In this document: in pieces, positions 7,290 to 12,500 of the stretch
Position numbering within the stretch: the stretch's first letter is position 1
How the letters are laid out: the number at the start of each line of letters is the position of its first letter
From: Penaeus vannamei
Lineage: Eukaryota; Arthropoda; Malacostraca; Decapoda; Penaeidae
DNA length: 12,500 bases
Assembly: GCF_042767895.1 (NCBI RefSeq)
Contig: NC_091576.1
Location: 34,034,619 to 34,047,118, forward strand
Reading direction: 5' to 3'
Translations under genes and position numbers: made by a program
Notes under the pieces: generated by a model
The model's input: only the letters and a program-made list of their open reading frames with translations
The model's database searches: none
Told to the model about the DNA's origin: nothing

Positions 7290-7534
7290 TAATGACATGA
7301 CAATAATGCATCATTAATATGAGATAAAACGATACAGCAGTTGTGGAAATGATAAGGATGATATTTTATCAATAGAATTAATCCATACGAAATGTCACAG
7401 AATGACTTATGCGTGATTATGTTGAATGGATAAGTAATTAGGAGAGATACTCTTATACTTGAAAACGAGTGTATTATGGTACAAAATAAAGAATCCGTAA
7501 TCTGCAAATGAAAATGGAAATCTATCTGCCAGCG
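7290..7534. other. AT-rich spacer
   Basis: No recognised repeat or gene. Minus-strand open frames here are short and compositionally AT-driven. Confidence 0.5.

Positions 7535-7561
<27 letters not shown>
7535..7561 (+). repeat. T27 homopolymer
   Basis: An uninterrupted poly(T) followed by AATATATTTTTT. It could be the poly(A) tail of a minus-strand retroposon, but I found no target duplication or element body to support that. Confidence 0.9.
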
Positions 7562-7568
<7 letters not shown>

Positions 7569-7950
7569 TTTTTACATCAAAAAGACATATCAACAGAAGA
7601 AGAATTGACCAAATAGAGGCATCGAGCGAAGAAAAAAAATGAATCAAGATATAATTCACCGACTTCATTCACCCTAATGTTGTCACATCCCAGCCCTGCT
7701 CTTTCGTGCAATAAATACCCTATCCCTTTACAGCACGGGACATGCAATCAACGGAGCCCTAAATTATCCAATTGAGGTCAGCATAATCGGCAGCCTTAAT
7801 GACCTCTGGATGTCACGGATGTTACGTAACCACTGGGTTTTGTGGACGTCGTTTAGTTGGGAAATGTCATCGTCATTTGCGAGAGGGGTGGATGACCCAG
7901 AAACCACGGGGATTATCATACATGTGGCGAGAATTGATGCAGGGTTGATG
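7562..7950. other. Unique spacer, largest non-repetitive block
   Basis: Balanced base composition and no simple repeats. Both strands have open frames that run into the adjacent CA array, but none shows a recognisable domain. A 10 bp palindrome GTTACGTAAC (7821-7830) matches PAR-bZIP/E4BP4-type sites. Nothing further is recognised. Confidence 0.5.
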
Positions 7951-7959
7951 TCACATACA

Positions 7960-8293
<334 letters not shown>

Positions 8294-8680
8294 CAGTGTT
8301 ACGTGAATCGAATCCCGCATCGCCTGAGAAGTGAACCCCAAACGTCACTTCCCAAGGATCAAAACTTCCCCCCCCCCCAATCAGCTGGGGAAATGATCAA
8401 GCAACCTCTTTGCAACATCCATCAATTACTCACCGTTGCAACCCCGCTGACGACTGACAGCTCTTTTTCGCAGCTGACAAAATCACGACAAAGGTTACAC
8501 GCCCACAGCTGCCACACCGACATCCTAGTTGACTGACAGGATCCTTATCAAATTGGCATTTTTTTTCACGTTATCTGATTCTCTCACAGGAATGACTTTG
8601 GGCACTTGTCTATATTGCAGAAAATTTGCATAATTAGTGAGGGATTCTTTGCACGTTTATAGAACAAACTGGGTGGAAAG
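8294..8680. other. Unique spacer with three CAGCTG E-boxes
   Basis: Mixed composition apart from a C run at about 8369-8378. CAGCTG occurs at 8382-8387, 8471-8476 and 8506-8511. No gene or RNA is recognised. Confidence 0.5.
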
Positions 8681-8735
8681 AACAGTACGTCGTGGAAAGG
8701 TATGAATGAGAACGAATATCTTCACAATACAAGAG

Positions 8736-8773
8736 ATGTATTTGACCGGTTTCGATTATATCTTCGTCAGAAA
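8736..8773 (-). ncRNA. Hammerhead-like copy with broken stem I (left arm)
   Basis: The minus strand of the left arm has the same core (CTGACGA at 8770-8764, GAAA at 8753-8750, ACCGGT at 8750-8745, C at 8744) because the arms are identical. Upstream of the core, however, the sequence is CTTCTTT, so stem I with AAATACAT is reduced to the three U-A pairs next to the core. It is therefore probably inactive as a single unit. Confidence 0.45.
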
Positions 8774-8782
8774 GAAGATCGT

Positions 8783-8825
8783 ATGTATTTCTGACGAAGA
8801 TATAATCGAAACCGGTCAAATACAT
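8783..8825 (+). ncRNA. Candidate type I hammerhead ribozyme (right arm)
   Basis: Order on the plus strand: stem I 5' strand ATGTATTT (8783-8790); core CTGACGA (8791-8797, fitting CUGANGA); one extra A (8798); stem II GAT/ATC with loop ATA (8799-8807); core GAAA (8808-8811); stem III from the palindrome ACCGGT (8811-8816), including the A15.1-U16.1 pair; C17 at 8817; then stem I 3' strand AAATACAT (8818-8825), pairing with 8783-8790 over 8 of 8 positions. Predicted cleavage is after C8817. All invariant core residues are present. Weak points are the extra A before stem II and a loopless 3 bp stem III, which would favour a dimeric form. Part of stem I lies in the spacer outside the inverted arm. 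The motif was found by reading; no folding programme was run. Confidence 0.6.
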
Positions 8826-8904
8826 CTCTTGTATTGTGAAGATATTCGTTCTCATTCATACCTTTCCACATTTGTCCACATGAATACGGTTCAACAGTAC
8901 GTCG

Positions 8905-9000
8905 GTTTGTGTTTAGTGGTAATGATAACAGTTGTTTGCGCATAGATGTAAAGGGTTGTTTATGTTATGCTGTAATGGCTCTTTAAGTAGATTGATAAAT
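8905..9000. other. Short spacer
   Basis: Unique AT-rich sequence between the insertion and the 32 bp minisatellite. Nothing is recognised. Confidence 0.5.
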
Positions 9001-9260
9001 ATAGATGTAGATTTAGATAGATATAGGTGTAGATAGATATTTAGATAAATATAGATGTAGCTAGATATAGATTTAGATGAATATAGATGTAGCTAGATAT
9101 AGATTTAGATGAATATAGATGTAGTTAGATATAGATTTAGAAATATATAGATATAGATAGATACAGATTTAGATGAATATAGATGTAGATAGATATATAT
9201 CTAGATTAATAAAGATGTAGCTAGATATAAATTTGAATATAGATATTGATATAGATATAT
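9001..9260 (+). repeat. 32-bp TAGATA-type minisatellite, about six clear units
   Basis: The unit AGATGTAGCTAGATATAGAT plus TTAGATGAATAT starts at 9053, 9085, 9117, 9149, 9181 and 9213. The first two copies are identical; later copies have substitutions, and 9001-9052 and 9240-9260 are degenerate edges. The whole array is made of GATA/TAGAT words, so the 32-mer evolved from a simpler GATA-like repeat. Confidence 0.9.
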
Positions 9261-9410
9261 AGATATCATTTTAGAGTAAGATTTGATAATAGAATGTTTG
9301 GTTTGTTAAAAGATTATCATATTATCAATACCATCAATTGTTACCATTATCATATCTTTTTTAGAGTCCGGTAAACCTCGAATTTCTCTTTATTTAGATC
9401 TCACCTGTGC
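9261..9410. other. AT-rich spacer
   Basis: TTATCATATTATCA-type words only. No gene is recognised. Confidence 0.5.
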
Positions 9411-10020
9411 GATCAACCCCCCCCCTCTCCTCCCCCTCGCTAAAAACCAGACACACAAGAACGTTCTCTTCTGCGGGACTGACTCATCGACTCACCCACT
9501 CAACTACCTCTGACTCATCCCTAGACTGGCTATCCTATGACCCCCCCCCCTACTTCTATCTGTCTCCCTCTCCCCTCTCTTTCCACTCTCCTCTCACTTT
9601 CCCTCCATTTCCCCTCTCATTCCCTCCCTTTCCCCTCTCCCCCCTCTCTCCCCTTCCCATCCTTCTCTCTTCTCTTCCCCTCCCTTCCTTACCCCACTCC
9701 CCCTCCTACCCCTCCCCTCCCCTCCACTCCCTCTCCCTTTCCCCTTCTCCCTTCCTCACTCCCTCCTCCCCCCCTCCCTTCTCTCTTCTCCTCCTCCTTC
9801 CCCTCTCCTCCCCTCACTCCCTCTTCCTTTCCCCTTCTCCCTCCCCCACTCCCTCCTCCCCCTCCCCTCCCTTCTCTCTTCTCCTCCTCCTTCCCCTCTC
9901 CTTCCCCCCTCTCCCTCTCCCTCCCCCACTCCCTCTCCTCCCTCCCTCCCTCTCCTCCCTCCCTCCCTCCTTCTCCTCCCTCTCCTCCTCCTCCCCCTCC
10001 CCCCCCTCTCACCGTCTTGC
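9411..10020 (+). repeat. C/T-only pyrimidine tract with 90-bp tandem duplication
   Basis: From about 9540 to 10008 the plus strand is almost entirely C and T (TCCCC, CCTCC, TTCTCC words). A 90 bp unit starting ACTCCCTCTCCCTTTCCCCT at 9726 is repeated at 9816; both copies carry CCCTTCTCTCTTCTCCTCCT followed by CCTTCCCCTCTCC. It mirrors the purine tract at 1-494 in opposite strand orientation. Pro/Ser/Leu-rich open frames here are artefacts. Confidence 0.92.
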
Positions 10021-10150
10021 GTTCCCACCCTCTCTCTTCTTCTGTCCCTTCCCCTGTTTTCTTATCCGCCCACTTGCCTTCCTCCTTCTTTCGCCATCCC
10101 TTTAGCTCCTCCGCGTGTCAGGCGATGATTTAGCTTAAGAAGGAGTTGCG

Positions 10151-10210
10151 AGGTCACAGCCGGAACGGGAGGGGTCAGAGGTCACGGCACTTGTCCCTCG
10201 TTTGGGGTCA
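10151..10210 (+). promoter_or_regulatory. Cluster of nuclear-receptor half-sites including a DR1
   Basis: AGGTCA at 10151-10156, then GGGTCA-G-AGGTCA (a DR1) at 10172-10184, then GGGTCA at 10205-10210, all on the plus strand within 60 bp. The family recognising such sites is RXR/USP, HNF4 and related receptors. No promoter or coding exon is visible beside it. Confidence 0.35.
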
Positions 10211-10395
10211 TGTTCGTCTGGTGTTATCGTCTTGTTATGCCTGCCTGCGTGTGTGTGTTTGTTTTGTTTTGTTTTGGTTTGTTTGTTTGTTGCTTTCGTT
10301 TCGTCTGCTGTTGTTGTTTTTTTGTTTTTGTTTTACTTGTTAGGTTTGTGTTTATGTATATGAGCTGGGTATTGGTCGGTTTCGTCTTTCTAATC

Positions 10396-10937
<542 letters not shown>

Positions 10938-11128
10938 CATATACATACATATTTACATACATACATTCATGCATATATTTATATATACATGCATACATGG
11001 ATACATACATACATACATATATAAATACATACTAACGTATATACATACATGCAAATATACATACAAGTACATACATGCAAACATACCTATACACACACAA
11101 AACACATACATACATACATACATACACA
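10938..11128 (+). repeat. (ACAT)n imperfect array
   Basis: ACATACAT words with GCAT, ATAT and CACA variants, reaching a pure ACATACATACATACATACAC stretch at its 3' end. Tyr/Ile/His-rich open frames follow from it. Confidence 0.93.
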
Positions 11129-11368
11129 CACTTACCCGTTTTCTTTCTTTCGTCCTCTAAAATACCTTTTCTTACTCTCTCTCACTCTTCTACTTCTTTC
11201 TTCTTCTTCGTATTCCTCCGCGAGAGACGACAAGGAAAGTTCACACGCTTGTCCCAATGTTTTGCTCAGAGTGGTTACAGTCTCAGAGAGAGAGAGAGAA
11301 AAAAAGAAACAAAAAAAAAGAAAAAGGTTTTATTACTTCTTCGCGTCGACAGAATCGCCTGTGGAGTT
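11129..11368. other. Spacer with short CT/GA and A-rich runs
   Basis: C/T-rich (about 11135-11215), then a (GA)n/A-rich stretch (about 11283-11326). No gene is recognised. Confidence 0.5.
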
Positions 11369-11912
11369 ATCATGCAACATAAACGCACTATATTCCTTTT
11401 GTATGGTGATGCTTTGATGCAAGACCAACGCATTGTATTTCCTTTTGGTGACGTCATCAAATGTAATACGAACGCACTGTCTTCTTTTAGTGACGTCATC
11501 ACATGCAAGACGAACGCATTATATCTATTCTAGTGACGTCATCAAATGTAATACGAACGCATTATATCTATTTTTAGTGACGTCATCACATGCAAGACGA
11601 ACGCATTATATCTATTCTAGTGACGTCATCAAATGTAATACGAACGCATTATATCTATTTTAGTGACGTCATCACATGCAAGACGAACGCATTATATTTA
11701 TTTTTAGCGACGTCATCAAATGTAATACGAACGCATTATATTTATGTTTAGTGACGTCATCACATGCAAGACGAACGCATTGTATTCCTCTTTAGTGACG
11801 TCATCACATGCAAGACGAACGCATTGTATTCCTCTTTAGTGACGTCATCACATGCAAGACGAACGCACTGTCTTCTTTTAGTGACGTCATCACATGCAAG
11901 ACGAACGCCCTG
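11369..11912 (+). repeat. 42-44-bp satellite carrying CRE octamers, about 12-13 units
   Basis: Each mature unit reads TAGTGACGTCATCA, then either CATGCAAGACGAACGCAT (type A) or AATGTAATACGAACGCAT (type B), then TRTATYTATTYT or a related link. TGACGTCA occurs at 11449, 11491, 11534, 11578, 11621, 11664, 11752, 11796, 11840 and 11882, with a one-base variant CGACGTCA at 11708. Spacing is 42-44 bp throughout. Units 1-8 alternate B-A-B-A-B-A-B-A (an 87 bp dimer) and the last units are all A. Two degenerate units precede (about 11369 and 11405, with GTGATGCT in place of GTGACGTC). Open frames through the array repeat every 29 codons and are not genes. Confidence 0.95.
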
Positions 11913-12267
11913 CTTTGTCTGACTTATCTTGTAAATGAAAGAATGACGATTATTGTGCTTTTTTTTATCCGCTTTATTTTCCACTCTTCTCTCATTCCTA
12001 TTTCTTATTTCTTGAGTCGAATGTCACTCCAAATTATCCAGATAAGCCAATATCATCATCAATCATCATTGAAGTCGCGGCGGCTGAAGTTGAAGCCGTG
12101 ACTGTCAGCGAACGAGCTAAATGAATATCCTCTTAAAGACAATTGTTCTTTTAAGACGCGCTAATGGAGCTGATGCCAGGCTCTGTGCCTCGGATATTTC
12201 GTGCTGTGCCAGTGCCACGTTGTATGCAGGAAATAGGGAGGAAAGATGGCTTCCATAGCATATATTA
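11913..12267. other. Unique spacer after the CRE satellite
   Basis: T-rich to about 12010, then mixed and moderately GC-rich (about 12065-12260). No recognised gene, RNA or repeat. Minus-strand open frames extend from the CA array into it without any domain I know. Confidence 0.5.
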
Positions 12268-12500
12268 ACACATACATACACACACACACACGCACAGACA
12301 CACACACTCACACATACACATGGACACACACACACGCGCTCACACACACATACACGCACACGCACTCACACATACACATGCACACACACATACACATGCA
12401 CACACACACACACGCACACACACATACACATGCACACACACACACCCACACAAACACACCCACACACACACACACACAAATACACACACATATATATGCG
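12268..12500 (+). repeat. Interrupted (CA)n array
   Basis: CACACA words with regular ATACACATGCACACA and CGCAC interruptions. ACATACACATGCACACACAC recurs about 12371-12445, suggesting a secondary 20-40 bp period. The array runs to the window edge. Confidence 0.95.

Larger units (their letters stand above)
8693..8892. mobile_element. 200-bp inverted-repeat insertion with 12-bp flanking direct repeats
   Basis: Arms 8692-8773 and 8788-8869 are perfect reverse complements over 82 bp, with a 14 bp spacer. The same 12-mer AACAGTACGTCG lies immediately left (8681-8692) and right (8893-8904), as for a target-site duplication around a 200 bp insertion. A 23 bp tail (8870-8892) lies between the right arm and the right 12-mer. 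The arms contain hammerhead ribozyme sequence, which points to a retroelement origin (Penelope-like or a non-autonomous relative); that is an inference. No protein is encoded. A short identical peptide appears on both strands only because of the inverted repeat. An alternative is a foldback/MITE-like DNA element. GTGGAAAG also occurs just left of the first 12-mer (8673-8680) and just right of it (8692-8699), so the left boundary could be read differently. Confidence 0.7.

Noticed and set aside
8301..8325. B-box-like GAATCGAATCCC suggesting another tRNA or SINE
   Set aside because: It departs from GWTCRANNC at the first base, and no A box lies upstream, where there is only a (TA)n array.
8459..8473. 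Splice acceptor-like CTCTTTTTCGCAG
   Set aside because: No matching donor or coding exon can be identified, and such motifs are frequent in pyrimidine-rich DNA.
8634..8945. Identical short peptide on plus and minus strands
   Set aside because: A trivial consequence of the perfect inverted repeat at 8692-8869. The frames continue into unrelated sequence.
9407..10133. Pro/Ser/Leu-rich open frames of about 200 codons
   Set aside because: The block is almost pure C/T. Pro, Ser, Leu and Phe are the only residues such DNA can encode, and stops cannot occur.
11433..11663. Repeat protein with a 29-residue period
   Set aside because: It arises from the 87 bp satellite dimer. Period and composition are fully explained by the DNA repeat, and the opposite strand is open too.
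11449..11889. CRISPR-like array because of constant 43-bp spacing
   Set aside because: The sequence between octamers is itself repeated (types A and B), so there are no unique spacers.

Overview
The window looks like non-coding, repeat-saturated nuclear DNA from a decapod crustacean, most plausibly a penaeid shrimp. Three things suggest this. Microsatellites are extremely dense: (CT)n, (CA)n, (TA)n, (TATC)n, (ACAT)n, (GAT)n and long poly-purine or poly-pyrimidine tracts cover well over half of the bases. Minisatellites with short units are interleaved with them. There is no compact gene organisation. The taxon is an inference from composition and repeat style, not from a marker gene. I found no protein-coding gene, tRNA or rRNA that I would defend. 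Every long open frame is a by-product of low-complexity sequence, such as CA/TA arrays read as Thr-His-Ile-Tyr, CT arrays as Ser-Leu, and CAT arrays as His-Tyr.

Layout: 1-975 is G-rich, almost purine-only DNA, followed by an A/G-rich stretch with two local duplications (1016-1438). 1735-2260 is a CAT/ATC minisatellite with higher-order structure. 2471-3125 is a pyrimidine strand with a (CT)n core. 3126-3660 is G-rich and then GAT-rich, and flips to ATC at about 3624. 3774-3914 (minus) carries a decayed reverse-transcriptase fragment of a non-LTR retrotransposon. 4115-4211 is (CA)n(TA)n. 4409-4637 is a 56-59 bp tandem repeat. 4980-5100 (minus) resembles a tRNA-derived SINE. 5115-5536 holds two short tandem duplications. 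5772-6112 holds a diverged duplicated block with a perfect DR1 nuclear-receptor site between its copies. 6113-6640 is CT-rich. 6884-7289 holds a 34 bp minisatellite and a 72 bp duplication. 7960-8293 is (CA)n(TA)n. 8693-8892 is a 200 bp insertion flanked by a 12 bp direct repeat and built from a perfect 82 bp inverted repeat. 9001-9260 is a 32 bp minisatellite. 9411-10020 is a C/T-only tract. 10400-10700 is a five-block compound microsatellite. 10938-11128 is (ACAT)n. 11369-11912 is a 42-44 bp satellite in which nearly every unit carries the CRE octamer TGACGTCA. 12268-12500 is (CA)n.

The most interesting object is the inverted-repeat insertion at 8693-8892. Its right arm, read on the plus strand, folds on paper as a type I hammerhead ribozyme: CTGACGA core, 3 bp stem II, GAAA, ACCGGT stem III, C at the cleavage site, and an 8 bp stem I formed by sequence outside the arm. 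Hammerheads of this minimal kind are known from Penelope-like retroelements and related non-autonomous repeats, so this is probably a retroelement-derived ribozyme copy. Second is the CRE-bearing satellite at 11369-11912, with ten perfect and one near-perfect CRE octamers at almost constant spacing and an alternating A/B unit structure.
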